Assembly (NCBI GenBank): GCA_015698285.1 | Contig: CP048685.1 | Coordinates: forward strand, 2,604,001 to 2,668,000 | DNA from: Candidatus Nitronauta litoralis | GTDB taxonomy: Bacteria; Nitrospinota; Nitrospinia; Nitrospinales; Nitrospinaceae | Reading direction: 5' to 3' | Length of the DNA: 64,000 nt | Part shown: positions 25,916 to 36,104 of the stretch, piece after piece | Layout of the letters: every line of letters starts with the position of its first letter | Numbering within the stretch: the stretch's first letter is position 1 | Notes under the pieces: generated by a model | What the model was told of the DNA's origin: nothing | The model's input: only the letters and a program-made list of their open reading frames with translations | Databases searched by the model: none | Program-made: the position numbers and the translations under genes

Positions 25916-26938
25916 ATGATATTTAAAAAACCCGAATCAAAACCAGCCGTAAATAATCAACGTTCAGAGTTTAATGAGCGGATTGCTTCCATCCTTCTTT
26001 CTTTTTGCCGTGGGATGAGTGCCTGGCTGCCTTCCACGGACCCTTTGCAGAAAAAAATCCAGGAATTGTTAAAAGTTCTGAAAAAAGCGGCTCGTCCAAA
26101 ACCGGCTGTCGGGCTCGCTCAGGAAATCCAACATTATTTTGAAAAAGTGAACCTGGAGGATGATGCTAAAAACTTTGAAAGAAGTCAGGTGAAATCATTT
26201 TTTTCTGACCTTGAAAATGTGATTGGTCGTATGTCAAGTTCCTCGGGTGGGATCAACAAGGAAATGGGGGGTGTGATTGATGAATTTGCAACACTGGAAT
26301 CTATAAGCGACCTGGAGGTTGTCAAAGGGAAAATCATAAAGGGGTTGTCCAAAATAAAAGAAGAAACCGGTCGAATGGAAGAAGAGCTTGAAATGTATCG
26401 GGAAAAAACCGAGAGTCTCGCAAAAAAATTGCAGGAGACGGAAAGCCTGGGTTTTACCGACCAATTGACTCGGCTTTATAATCGACATGCTTTTGAGGTT
26501 CAGGTTAGCGACTGGTTTCCGGACGGAATATCAAATACCAATAACTTGAATATCATTATGGGAGATATTGACGAATTTAAAAAGTTTAACGACATCCACG
26601 GCCATCAAACAGGCGATATGGTTTTAAAATTTGTGGCCGATACCCTGCGTGAAGCTTTGGAGACAAAAGGGAAAATATACAGGTATGGTGGGGAAGAGTT
26701 TTTGATCTTTTTGCCAGGGATGGAATTTGAATCAGCTGCAAAAATTGCCGAAAATATTCGAAAAAGACTGGAAAAGGATTATTACATCGAAAAAAGCAAG
26801 AAGTTGATGGTTACCATGAGTTTGGGCGTGGCTTGTACTAAAGAGGGTGAAACCCTGGAAGATGTTTTGGAAAAAGTGGATCAGGCATTATATGGGTCGA
26901 AGGAAAAAGGGCGCAATCGGGTCACAATTGCCAATTGA
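25916..26938 (+). CDS. diguanylate cyclase (GGDEF)
   Basis: A 340-residue soluble protein. The N-terminal about 150 residues are helical and unclassified, residues about 120-165 form a coiled coil, and the GGDEF domain spans about 175-340 with the active-site motif RYGGEEFLIF. It makes c-di-GMP from two GTP. The inhibitory I-site RxxD expected a few residues before GGEEF is absent (ETKG there), so no classical product inhibition. The frame extends to a GTG at 25883, but GAGGGG just before the ATG at 25916 favours the latter. Likely output targets are adhesion or motility, inferred from the flagellar and pilus neighbours only. Confidence 0.9.
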   Translation: MIFKKPESKPAVNNQRSEFNERIASILLSFCRGMSAWLPSTDPLQKKIQELLKVLKKAARPKPAVGLAQEIQHYFEKVNLEDDAKNFERSQVKSFFSDLENVIGRMSSSSGGINKEMGGVIDEFATLESISDLEVVKGKIIKGLSKIKEETGRMEEELEMYREKTESLAKKLQETESLGFTDQLTRLYNRHAFEVQVSDWFPDGISNTNNLNIIMGDIDEFKKFNDIHGHQTGDMVLKFVADTLREALETKGKIYRYGGEEFLIFLPGMEFESAAKIAENIRKRLEKDYYIEKSKKLMVTMSLGVACTKEGETLEDVLEKVDQALYGSKEKGRNRVTIAN

Positions 26939-27015
26939 TTTCTCATAATTGAAATAAAAGTTTGTGTCTTGAAAAGCCGGTATATCGGGACTTCCTGCCG
27001 TTAGTATCTGAGATT

Positions 27016-27043
27016 TTACAACCCCTCCCGAGTTCGCTATAGT
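27016..27043 (+). promoter_or_regulatory. possible sigma-70 promoter of the giant secreted-protein gene
   Basis: TTACAA at 27016-27021 and TATAGT at 27038-27043 are separated by 16 bases, about 35 bases upstream of the ATG at 27079. Both hexamers match the consensus at four positions or better. Motif match only. Confidence 0.35.
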
Positions 27044-27078
27044 TCCCTTCAAGGGCAAAAATATTTCCAGGGGGTTCG

Positions 27079-30000
27079 ATGCGATCCGAAAAATTTTCCA
27101 TCCAAAATATCTCTAGAAACTCTTCCTTCTCAAAAGTTCTTGCGATTCTGGTTTTGTCTTTTTGTGGCATTCTTTTGCTCTTTTCCCCCTCAATTGGTGC
27201 TTTGTCGAATTCCGGGCCAAATAATATTCCTTCCGGGGCCTTCCATCGGTTAAATCAATTTCCAGAAGAAAATATAGTTCTTGCTGAGCGAACACTGGTT
27301 ATCACTCTTTCAACCAAAGATCCTTGTAAAGAAATTTTAAAGTACCTGCCGGCTAAAGCGCAGGGAAGAAAATTCACCCTGAAAGGCGTCAGCTTAAGCG
27401 GCAATTCCTTTTTTCTTGCGGCATGCCAGAAGATGCGAGCCGATCTTGAAGGTGCTGCGCAATCTCGATTGAAGGACATCTCTGGATACAGTGCTGCTGA
27501 AAAACAATTCAATGCCGGTGTTGAGTCGGTCAAGCGGGATGTCTATGTTTACTTTCTGCAATTTGTAGCACTGAAAATTTACGACTACCTCCCACCGGAA
27601 GAGCAGGCCAAATTCGCGCCGAATTCTCCGGCGGCCATGGACAAGGCTCTGGAATGGCTGGCTAAACCCGAGAACGAAATACAAACTTATGTTCACGCTT
27701 ATCTGGAAGCAAAAGCCAAACCTCTGGCCCGTTTGTTCAATGACTATATGTCCGGTGCTTCTATGGAGATTATTACCGGACTACAAGGTTTAATGAAAGG
27801 GGCAAAGGATAAGTTTGACCGTTTCACCAAAATGCAGCAGGAAATCGAAGCGGGGGATACAAATATCAGCGATGCTCTGGAGAAATACGGGTTCAGTGGT
27901 GATTATTTAAGAAAGTTCAAGGAATACGAAGGGCGTATCAAGGGGCTAAACGAGGCTTACAAAATAAAAGATGCGGTGGTCATCATTGCAGGTGCGTTTC
28001 AGACGGATGTCCCCGACCAGAAAATTGCAGGGATGATGGACCTGTTGTCTCTGGTTGGCGGAGTCGCAGAAGACAGTAATATTCCTATCGTGTCTTTATT
28101 CGGGCAAATCGTGAAAGCCTATGGAGACATCGGCAAGGAAATGCTGGCCAAGGTTCTGGCCCTTGAAAAAATGATCCGGGGTCGGGAAGGGTTTTGTATT
28201 GGGGGGGAAACCCATTCCATGAAAGATCCCAAAAACAAGGCCTTGATTGGGACCTTCGGCCCGGAATATGAAGCCTGCCCGCTGGAACTGGACGGTTTGT
28301 TCAGTAACGTTTTTTATCAGACGGAACCCAAACACAATAACAATCAGTTGTTTTTCTGGGACGGTAAAAAGTTTATCAAGGGAAATCCCGGAGGGGGAGG
28401 GAGTGCGGGATTAAATGAAGTAATTCGTTTGATTAAAGAGGGCGAGCGACTCAATTTCGCTTCCTATGCAGGAAAATCAAACGATATCCCGACCATTGCT
28501 GAAGTTTATAACACTCCTTATCCAAAAGATTCTCCCCGTGGAAAAAACCATAGCAAAAAATCCGGGGTTGTTGGGCTGAGAGAAGAGGCGAATCTTGTCA
28601 TCAATGCGCTGGGTGGACAGATCAAATCATTGCGCAGAGGTGCGGATCCCTATGGAGAGCCCTCTTGCACAGTGGAAAAGGTAGACAGGTGGATCGAAAA
28701 AGAGTCTGGGCAGCAGGTCGAGCGTTTTATGAGTCTTTTCGAGCAATCTCGCCGAGACCTGAAAACCAGTTATGCACTCGCCTTCGTAGAGCAGCACAAT
28801 AAGTTGAAGTCTACTGGGGGAAGGAGAACCGCAGCTTATAAAACTTACTCCCGTTTTTTTGACAAGGTGGAGCATCTGTCTCTTTTTAAAATCAGGGGTT
28901 GGGTGCTGGACGAAAAGCAACCAGGACGTTCCTGTCCTAATTGCGGGGGAGCTAATATTGACCTGTCGTTTAGTAATTCGCGGGAATTACCGGGTTGTGA
29001 AATAAATCAGGCGGATGGTAAAGGCCGTTTCATAGCCCATCTGGTTACCAAATCATCTGCTCTTTCGGCGAAGGTTTCGGCCAGCGTGGGAAATGTTCGG
29101 AGTGAAACGTTTCCAATAGAACCTGACAAGTTGGGCTTTGATCTTACTGAAAGACCATTCATAGAATCATTCAGTCTCACCCTTCCACTCAAGTTTGAAG
29201 AGGATGAACAGGAAGAGAATAAAGATAAAGAAGGACCATCCGAGGAAGGTGGTTCAATTGCTGATATAGCGGGTCAACTGGAAATGGTGGCAACCCAGGC
29301 TGAAACCGCCTCTTCCCAATTGAGTCAGGCCTGCCAGGTATTATCCGGTTTGGGAGAAGTTGAAGCTGATTTAAATCAGTTTCAATCAGATTTTCCGAAA
29401 TTAAAGTCGGAAATGAATGCTGTCCGACAGGAAATCGAAAACCATAATCAGCGCGTTGTGGAAATACAAAAAATGTCGAGCGATGCGTCGGGAATTTCTG
29501 AATCCATTATCGACTATAAAAAAACAGCTGAAAGCCAGGCCCTCTTTGCTTGTGAGCAGGCCGAGCTTTTGCAGAAAAAACAGGGTGAGCCAGCGAAACT
29601 TGTCCCAAGAGCGGAAGCAGCGGGTCGCAACGCCAAATCTGCTGCTGGAAAAGCCGGAGAGGCTTACACTCGTGTTCGAACCATGGCATCTGATGCAGAG
29701 GCAAAGGCTCAGGCACTTGGTGGTGCAGCGGATAAATTGAAATCGATTTTGCAAAGGGCTCAGGAAAAAGCGGGTGCGCTCACGTCCATTGAAAACCAGT
29801 TGAGCCGGATCTCAGAAGCGAGTGTTCAGGCAGCAGAAGCGAGAAAAAAATTACCTGAATTAAAAGCGCGGGCCGAAAGTCTTTTTTCTCAGGGGCGGAG
29901 TGTTTCTGGAGAAACGGATCAACTGGCTCGACTGGATGCGGCTTTTGGAAGAGTAGTGACGGCCACTCAACAGGTGACGCCCTGCGATGAAAAAGCTGCG

Positions 30001-31722
30001 GCCCAATTACTTGCACTAAAAGACGGACTTGCCAGTGCGAAGGCAAATCACCAGGTCTTGCAGCCACAACTGGAATCACTCAGCAGAAGGGTGTCGGGTT
30101 CGGATGGCAGTTCATTAAAGGAATCTGTTGCCCGGATAAAGGCTGTCGCTGATACCGGTGAAGTTTTTTCGGAGGCGGCGCAACAATCCGGGGCCGATGC
30201 CATGAAATGTGTCGCTCTGGCCCGTTCAATGGTTCGGGAGGGGCCCGACAAATTGGTTGGCACAGCTCGTGTTGCCATTGCTGCCTGTGAATTCAAAAAT
30301 GCCAAAGGATTGATCAAAACACTTGGAAGTGATCCACGTAGGGCAAAACTGGAAGCGCTTTATTTTGAGCGGGTGCGGTATGAGGGAAAAACAAAAACTC
30401 TCTTCGCTCAGGCCAACCAGTTATTCAAGGATAATCAACTGGAACAGGCTCTGGCACTATTGAAAGAAGCGAGAGGTCATACTAAATGCGATAAATTTCG
30501 CGGCCGCATTGAACAGGCGATTGGAAAAATCGAAGCCGGAATGCAGGCCCAGCAGGAAGACCAAAAACCCGATCAACAGCAGGCAAACGTTACCTGTCAG
30601 TCGAAAAAGTCCGGAAGTATTGCCGTAGAGGACCCAACGACCCGACAATATGACTGCCGTTGCCCGAGCGATCGTGTGGAAAGCCCGGATGGAAAGTCTT
30701 GTATTGATAAATCCACCCTTGCCGGACAGGATACTGATTTGGAACCCGAGGAGCCAGAGACTTTTGCAGTAGCATTTAAAATATATTTTCTTCAGCCCAA
30801 CTCAAAACCCAAGACATTGGAAATCCCAAAGGGAGCGGATTCCAAAACAAGAAAGCGAATTAAAAAACAAAACGAAATAATCATAGAAAAGTTTGCGAAA
30901 AACCTCTCATTTAGCAATACCAGCCCAAAAGCAATAACAAAAATGAAAGTGCCTATGATGATTGGTATTGCTCCCGGAGGCCAGGAAGCCTATCCGCTGG
31001 AAAGCTTTGCTCCCGGAGATAAATACTCCATCCCGGTAACAGGGAATATGCCCGGGAAGAGTGGTTCATCAAAACAGAATGTGGCCTTTTTGCTGGAGGT
31101 GATTCGTTCTTATGAATCTTTTGATGAGTTAAAAGCTGCGTACCCGGAAATGGATACCCCAGGCCAGAAAGGGCCAGTTAATTCCAAGAATATTTCGCAG
31201 GCGGTCATAAAAGACAGCTCCGGCACATTCACTATCAACAATGCAGACTCTGGTCAGGTTGTTGTTGGTCCCTTGACAAAAGGCTGGACAACCGCCAATA
31301 AGCAAAGAGCTCTAAACTTATCCCGTCAAATTGTTTTAATGTCCGGATCCATTACTTGTTTTGTCGCGACAGCTGTCTATGAGGACCCACTGGCAGACCA
31401 AATCACGGTACTCCGATCATTTCGGGATAATACTCTGCTGGCAAGTGAGTCCGGAACCCGGCTGGTGCGGTTGTATTATAAATACGGCCCGGGGTGGGCG
31501 CTATGGGTTAAGGAGCATCCTTCTGTTTCCGAACCATTACGGATTATGTTTGACGCTGGAGTAAGTTGGCTAAAAGACAATGATTTGAAAAATACCTGGC
31601 AGGGTGATCTGGTGGATGGTGTGGTCCGGGTTTTGGATACGATAAGTACTTGGTTTACTGATGAAGGAGATTATTCTTCCCCTGCGTCTTCTAGTGGCTT
31701 ATTGAACTGGTTGGGTATTTAG
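27079..31722 (+). CDS. giant secreted coiled-coil protein with CFI-box C-terminus
   Basis: A 1547-residue protein. The N-terminus has a basic stretch and a hydrophobic segment (about 22-45, VLAILVLSFCGILLLFSPSI) that reads as a signal peptide or anchor. Residues about 60-600 are helical and unclassified. A CPNCGG pair near 619-622 could bind metal. About 730-1130 is a long Ala/Gln/Lys coiled coil with many heptads. Around 1175-1220 there is a cysteine-rich EGF-like stretch (CQSKKSG...YDCRCPSD). The C-terminus contains 'CFVATAVYEDPLADQITVLR' (Cys1427) and 'RLVRLYYKYGPG', the CFI-box C-terminal domain of many secreted proteins whose sorting role is not established. The codon and composition pattern does not differ clearly from neighbours. 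A cell-surface or periplasmic structural role is inference. Confidence 0.75.
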   Translation: MRSEKFSIQNISRNSSFSKVLAILVLSFCGILLLFSPSIGALSNSGPNNIPSGAFHRLNQFPEENIVLAERTLVITLSTKDPCKEILKYLPAKAQGRKFTLKGVSLSGNSFFLAACQKMRADLEGAAQSRLKDISGYSAAEKQFNAGVESVKRDVYVYFLQFVALKIYDYLPPEEQAKFAPNSPAAMDKALEWLAKPENEIQTYVHAYLEAKAKPLARLFNDYMSGASMEIITGLQGLMKGAKDKFDRFTKMQQEIEAGDTNISDALEKYGFSGDYLRKFKEYEGRIKGLNEAYKIKDAVVIIAGAFQTDVPDQKIAGMMDLLSLVGGVAEDSNIPIVSLFGQIVKAYGDIGKEMLAKVLALEKMIRGREGFCIGGETHSMKDPKNKALIGTFGPEYEACPLELDGLFSNVFYQTEPKHNNNQLFFWDGKKFIKGNPGGGGSAGLNEVIRLIKEGERLNFASYAGKSNDIPTIAEVYNTPYPKDSPRGKNHSKKSGVVGLREEANLVINALGGQIKSLRRGADPYGEPSCTVEKVDRWIEKESGQQVERFMSLFEQSRRDLKTSYALAFVEQHNKLKSTGGRRTAAYKTYSRFFDKVEHLSLFKIRGWVLDEKQPGRSCPNCGGANIDLSFSNSRELPGCEINQADGKGRFIAHLVTKSSALSAKVSASVGNVRSETFPIEPDKLGFDLTERPFIESFSLTLPLKFEEDEQEENKDKEGPSEEGGSIADIAGQLEMVATQAETASSQLSQACQVLSGLGEVEADLNQFQSDFPKLKSEMNAVRQEIENHNQRVVEIQKMSSDASGISESIIDYKKTAESQALFACEQAELLQKKQGEPAKLVPRAEAAGRNAKSAAGKAGEAYTRVRTMASDAEAKAQALGGAADKLKSILQRAQEKAGALTSIENQLSRISEASVQAAEARKKLPELKARAESLFSQGRSVSGETDQLARLDAAFGRVVTATQQVTPCDEKAAAQLLALKDGLASAKANHQVLQPQLESLSRRVSGSDGSSLKESVARIKAVADTGEVFSEAAQQSGADAMKCVALARSMVREGPDKLVGTARVAIAACEFKNAKGLIKTLGSDPRRAKLEALYFERVRYEGKTKTLFAQANQLFKDNQLEQALALLKEARGHTKCDKFRGRIEQAIGKIEAGMQAQQEDQKPDQQQANVTCQSKKSGSIAVEDPTTRQYDCRCPSDRVESPDGKSCIDKSTLAGQDTDLEPEEPETFAVAFKIYFLQPNSKPKTLEIPKGADSKTRKRIKKQNEIIIEKFAKNLSFSNTSPKAITKMKVPMMIGIAPGGQEAYPLESFAPGDKYSIPVTGNMPGKSGSSKQNVAFLLEVIRSYESFDELKAAYPEMDTPGQKGPVNSKNISQAVIKDSSGTFTINNADSGQVVVGPLTKGWTTANKQRALNLSRQIVLMSGSITCFVATAVYEDPLADQITVLRSFRDNTLLASESGTRLVRLYYKYGPGWALWVKEHPSVSEPLRIMFDAGVSWLKDNDLKNTWQGDLVDGVVRVLDTISTWFTDEGDYSSPASSSGLLNWLGI

Positions 31723-31738
31723 AAAACCAACATTAAGA

Positions 31739-32977
31739 TTAGTTTACTTCCACCCAGGGACGGATTCTGTTAAGAATCTGGTCGGCCACCTTGAATTGTC
31801 CTTTCGAGTTCAGGTGACCATCAAACAGATAATAATCTTCTATGTTTAATATTTGTTTCAGATCTATCGAATCGATTGCTTCGATGCGCAGCCATTCAAT
31901 TAATGCCTGATGAATGTTGTCCAGTTCTTTTAAACTTTCCGGTACCTTTTTGTATCCAAAGTTTTGTTTTAAGTGGGTGCTGTATTCCTGGGGGAAAACC
32001 TGGTAAGGGCTGGGGAAAATAACAAGAAGAAAAGGGATTTTTCTTTGACTGCAAATGAAATACATTTCGTAGATGGCATTAAAAACGTTTCGAATGTCAT
32101 CGCCTGTGTAGGATGGACCGGCTGCTTCTTTGGTGGAAAGGAACGAGGAGGTCAGGTAGCTTGGATTGATTCGGCCTGAGAAAAAATCATCCAGAGTGGA
32201 TTCAGGAATAGTGCTTATATGGTTTTCAAATTCTTTGTGATCCATCCCACTCATTTCGAAAAAGAAATCACGGTTGATTTCTTTGCCATAAAAAAACTTC
32301 CAATACTGATTAGAATTTATTCTGCGTTGGATCAGGTTTTTTTTGTCCAGGAAAGATTGGACCAGAGTCAGTAGATAGGAGATTCTCCAAAAAGGTTTGT
32401 CATCCAATTCTCGACTGTAAATAGGGTATTGCTCTCTCACCCTGTAACCATTTGGAATCAGGCGATGGTGTGCCTCTATAAAATCATTTCCCATAAACAA
32501 TCCAACCACGACGACATCGGGTTTTAGAGCAATTCCGAAACGTATCAGGTTTAAAAAATAATGGAAAGGGCCTGACATGATTTGTCCGGCGTTGAATACG
32601 GAGACGGTGCGACCCGTTGAGTTCTTGTTTAATTCAGTTTCTACCAGATTGGATGCCCGGTTTTCCTCTTCAACACCAAAGCCCTGAATAAAACTATCGC
32701 CAAGAAAGATTAATTTTTTGGGTGCATCCAGTTTTTTTTCAAAGTCACTGTCGCGAAATCCCTGGCGATTGTATTCCAGTGTTATATCAAATTCTTTTTG
32801 AACCAGTTGGAAATGTGAGCCAGGGAGATTGTTTCGAAATGGAGTGAAGGGGGCGAGAGAATCCGGGAAATGATAGAAAGACCTTAAAAACCACTCTCCA
32901 GCAAGAAGGGATGTGCCGATGGAAAGTGTAACGGCAAAAAGCGTAAAAGTCGATTGTGCTCGTGTGCTCAGAGGCAT
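31739..32977 (-). CDS. SGNH/GDSL hydrolase-like protein, membrane-anchored
   Basis: A 412-residue protein with a hydrophobic N-terminal segment (about 10-30) as signal or anchor. SGNH blocks are visible: LGDSFIQGFG (block I with the catalytic Ser), FNAGQIMSG (Gly block II position), GLFMGNDFIEA (block III, GND) and LFDGHLNSKGQF (block V with Asp-x-His). The fold is that of GDSL esterases/acyltransferases such as AlgX/AlgJ-like polysaccharide O-acetylation proteins. Substrate unknown. It is the second gene of a two-gene minus-strand unit with the 615-residue protein (16-base gap). Confidence 0.8.
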   Translation of the reverse strand: MPLSTRAQSTFTLFAVTLSIGTSLLAGEWFLRSFYHFPDSLAPFTPFRNNLPGSHFQLVQKEFDITLEYNRQGFRDSDFEKKLDAPKKLIFLGDSFIQGFGVEEENRASNLVETELNKNSTGRTVSVFNAGQIMSGPFHYFLNLIRFGIALKPDVVVVGLFMGNDFIEAHHRLIPNGYRVREQYPIYSRELDDKPFWRISYLLTLVQSFLDKKNLIQRRINSNQYWKFFYGKEINRDFFFEMSGMDHKEFENHISTIPESTLDDFFSGRINPSYLTSSFLSTKEAAGPSYTGDDIRNVFNAIYEMYFICSQRKIPFLLVIFPSPYQVFPQEYSTHLKQNFGYKKVPESLKELDNIHQALIEWLRIEAIDSIDLKQILNIEDYYLFDGHLNSKGQFKVADQILNRIRPWVEVN

Positions 32978-32992
32978 CGACAGTATTGGGGG

Positions 32993-34840
32993 TCAGGCGG
33001 CTGACAACTCCTTAAAACGGGATTTGCACAGCGGGTTTTTGGATGTTTCCATGATCATGGATTCATTGACCTGGAAATTGGGTATCGCAATTTTTTTATG
33101 GTAATGAGAGAACGCTGCCCAAAGTGTTGCAATATCATGACAGTCGTTGCAAATGGACAGGATGCCCGCCATGTTGGCTATCCATTGGTCCTCTGCTCCA
33201 GGAAATAGAACGAACAACTGCATTGAAAGGTCATAAAGTAATTGGTTGAATTCTTCCAGGCCGTTTTTTAAATGCGGGAATTTCTGGACGCTGTTTTTTT
33301 CACCCGAAATGTTGCTGGCTGCAGTCAATTCGGTTTTAATGTGTTCAATTCTTGGTGCGACTTCATTCCATATATTTTGATTGGCCAGACGATCTTTTAA
33401 TTTGGACTGTACGGATTTATCTGAAAATATTTTTTCAAAACTTGAAAGAATCATCTGGCCTTCGCGCACACGTTCACTGTAGGATTGGCGAATTTTTGAT
33501 TCGACTTCCTGGTCAAAGTTTTGCATGCGTTTAAAAAATTCGTTTCGTTCTGTCAGTTCATCATCCTGGAGTTTTTGTAATGGAATGGATAGTTCCTCAA
33601 GGATGTCCTTTTTCATTTTCGGTGGGTACCAGAAATCAATTTCACTTAAGATAGTGTTGACACGGTCAAGCAATCCGCGGCCATATAGCTTTTCATGATG
33701 TGGAGTGATGGAGATTCCAATTGAGGCTGGTTCGCCGGTATTTACCACAATGTTAAAATCATCATTTTTTAACTGTTCAAAGATATTTTCTAAACTAATA
33801 AAGGAAAGCATTTGATTTTTAATGCCAGTTTCTACCCGCGTCATGATGAGAGAATAGCGTTTGTGCTCTGGGCTGTTTTGATACTTGTTGTCAAGCGTTA
33901 GCTTGGCTTTCTGGATTGCCTCATGATTGTAAATCACCAGACGCTTCCGGTAATCATGGAATTCTTTAATAAGGGGTTTGACTCGCTTCATTTCCTCAGT
34001 GAACGAATACTTTCTGGAAGCCTGCTGGTAAAATTGATCCAGAAAGCTGGCAGCATCAAAAATGTCCCCCATTTTGGCTATGGGTCGCGACTTTTCCCGA
34101 ATACGCTTCAGGTAATAACTGAAGCTGTCTTCCAGCTTCCATTCCTTCAAGAGGGATTCCATGGCCTTGCAGATTTCGTAGAAGCAGGTATTTACCCCCT
34201 TGTAGGTCTCAAAACTGTGGTCGTAAAACTGAAAATCAGAATACACTCTGTTTCGTGTTCTTAATTCTCGAAAACCGGGATGATCCTTGCCATTTATATT
34301 GAAGCCCAAAAGAAAATCATCATGAGAAATTTGATGTTCTTCCAGCTTGTTGACGAGTAATTCAATTTCAGGAATTATGGTGTTCTGTGCATTTAAGGGG
34401 TCGCCGTAAAATTTTTCCAGATACATCATTTCATTGTGGATTTGGGGAAGGATCCAATCAAAAGCTTCCCTGCACAATTCAACAGCTTTTACTACCTCCT
34501 GTTTATGCAGGTCGAGATTACATTCGTCGTGTTCCCTGGCAAGGGTTTCTACCCCATGTTTGATAGAAAACAGGATAGAGTCAATTTCAGAAAGAATCTT
34601 TAATCGTTCTTGTGGGGGAGGGAGCTCTTCCGTTGCGGGTTCGACCCGTTCCAGGATTTTGGGAACTTTCCCTTTCAGGTTGCTCAGCTCATTGACAACG
34701 CGATTTCGTTCTTCTTCCGGTGTATTACCATGTAAATCCAGAAGGTTGGATTTCTGAATTTTTTCTGCAAGAAGGGTGATCTGATTGATCACTAACTTGG
34801 TGTTGTCTTGTAAAGACGATAGTTTTTGTTTTCCAATCAT
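32993..34840 (-). CDS. large hypothetical cytoplasmic coiled-coil protein
   Basis: A 615-residue protein with no signal peptide or membrane segment, highly charged and helical throughout, rich in Lys/Glu/Phe. I see no recognised catalytic motif. Segments such as LKDRLANQNIWNEVAPRIEHI suggest a helical scaffold. It lies directly upstream of the SGNH hydrolase gene on the same strand, which suggests co-expression with a surface-modification enzyme. Function unknown. Confidence 0.7.
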   Translation of the reverse strand: MIGKQKLSSLQDNTKLVINQITLLAEKIQKSNLLDLHGNTPEEERNRVVNELSNLKGKVPKILERVEPATEELPPPQERLKILSEIDSILFSIKHGVETLAREHDECNLDLHKQEVVKAVELCREAFDWILPQIHNEMMYLEKFYGDPLNAQNTIIPEIELLVNKLEEHQISHDDFLLGFNINGKDHPGFRELRTRNRVYSDFQFYDHSFETYKGVNTCFYEICKAMESLLKEWKLEDSFSYYLKRIREKSRPIAKMGDIFDAASFLDQFYQQASRKYSFTEEMKRVKPLIKEFHDYRKRLVIYNHEAIQKAKLTLDNKYQNSPEHKRYSLIMTRVETGIKNQMLSFISLENIFEQLKNDDFNIVVNTGEPASIGISITPHHEKLYGRGLLDRVNTILSEIDFWYPPKMKKDILEELSIPLQKLQDDELTERNEFFKRMQNFDQEVESKIRQSYSERVREGQMILSSFEKIFSDKSVQSKLKDRLANQNIWNEVAPRIEHIKTELTAASNISGEKNSVQKFPHLKNGLEEFNQLLYDLSMQLFVLFPGAEDQWIANMAGILSICNDCHDIATLWAAFSHYHKKIAIPNFQVNESMIMETSKNPLCKSRFKELSAA

Positions 34841-35049
34841 TTCTAAATAGATTTACAGGGTTCTTTGAAGGGCAATTCTAAACACATGATGGATAAGGAG
34901 AACTGCCAAGGACTTTATCGGAACCCGCAAGTTTAATTTCTTATTAGTGTAGCTGATTCAGGCCTTTATGAAAGAAAAAATTATAAGTTAATAAAAAGTT
35001 TCGATATAAAGTATTCCTAAAAAATTTAAGCAAAACCTCATTTTTGAAG

Positions 35050-35841
35050 TTATTTTTGGATTTCTCTGCATTTGAAGGAGAGATGAGCGTTCCCTTCATG
35101 GTTATCCTTTTCCCAGACTACCTCCAGATTTTCAGGGAGGAGGGTTTCGCTGGTGATCCGGGCCTTTTCCAGTTGAACGCACTCCAGTCCAATGGTACCC
35201 AACAGATTTGCGTTACTTAAGTCTGCGTTATTGAGGTTTGCGTGCTCAAGAACTGCGCTGGAAAGATCTGCATCTTTCAGGACCGCATTTTCAAATGTGG
35301 CCCCTGTTAAGTCGGCGTTTCCAAGGTCGGTTCCTTTTAAATTGGCCTCTTGCAAACGTGCACCAGACATTTTGGCGTAACGCAAGTCGGCACCTTCCAG
35401 ATCAGCTCCAAACATTTCAGCTTCCCGTAGATCAGAAGCTTTCATGTCGGCCTCTTTGAAAGAAGCGTCCACAAGGTAAGCTTTGGTGAAGAATGCACCT
35501 GTCTGGTCAGAGTGGTCCAGGCAGGTACGAAGCAGCGTGCATTCACGAAAATCCGCTGCTTCAAGTATGGCATTTGTGAAATTTGCATCTGTGAGGTCAG
35601 ATTGACTGATATTGGCCTCTGTCAGATCGGCCTCATGGAAGTTTGCTCCGGTAAGGTCAGCATTTCGCAGCCGCGATCGGTAAAACTGAGCCGAATGGAA
35701 TGAACTCTGGCAAAGTTTACAACCTGTGAGGTCCGCTTCCGCAAGATTTCCAGCACTAAGGTCGAGACCGCTAAGATCAAGCTCTGTCAGGTCTTTGCCT
35801 GCCAGTTTGTCTTTCTGTGCGACAACCTGATTACGATTCAT
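35050..35841 (-). CDS. pentapeptide-repeat protein
   Basis: A 263-residue protein from ATG 35841, with GGAG four bases upstream (a GTG at 35883 would add 14 residues and is less likely). Residues about 20-225 consist of consecutive A(D/N)Lxx repeats (for example ADLTGANFHEADLTEANI), which form a right-handed quadrilateral beta-helix. Such proteins include DNA-mimic gyrase protectors and many of unknown role. No signal peptide, so cytoplasmic. Single gene, separated from neighbours by more than 200 AT-rich bases on each side. Confidence 0.9.
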   Translation of the reverse strand: MNRNQVVAQKDKLAGKDLTELDLSGLDLSAGNLAEADLTGCKLCQSSFHSAQFYRSRLRNADLTGANFHEADLTEANISQSDLTDANFTNAILEAADFRECTLLRTCLDHSDQTGAFFTKAYLVDASFKEADMKASDLREAEMFGADLEGADLRYAKMSGARLQEANLKGTDLGNADLTGATFENAVLKDADLSSAVLEHANLNNADLSNANLLGTIGLECVQLEKARITSETLLPENLEVVWEKDNHEGNAHLSFKCREIQK

Positions 35842-36104
35842 AAAACTCCAGAGGAAAAGTTCAACCAAATCTAGGACAAGCACCTGGGTTTGTCAATTTT
35901 CGAACATGATATCTGGATAATTTTTCCCTCAATGGGTAAAATCAGCCGCTTTTTTGACGCAAATCAGGATATTTTTAAGAAAAAATATACGATATATCTT
36001 ATTGTAAATTAAGGAATTGAGTTCTTTTTTGTTGGGAGCTGGGTTTTGGTACAGGTTTTGCTGAAAAAGATGTGATTCAGATGTAAAAGTTAATGGAGAC
36101 AATC

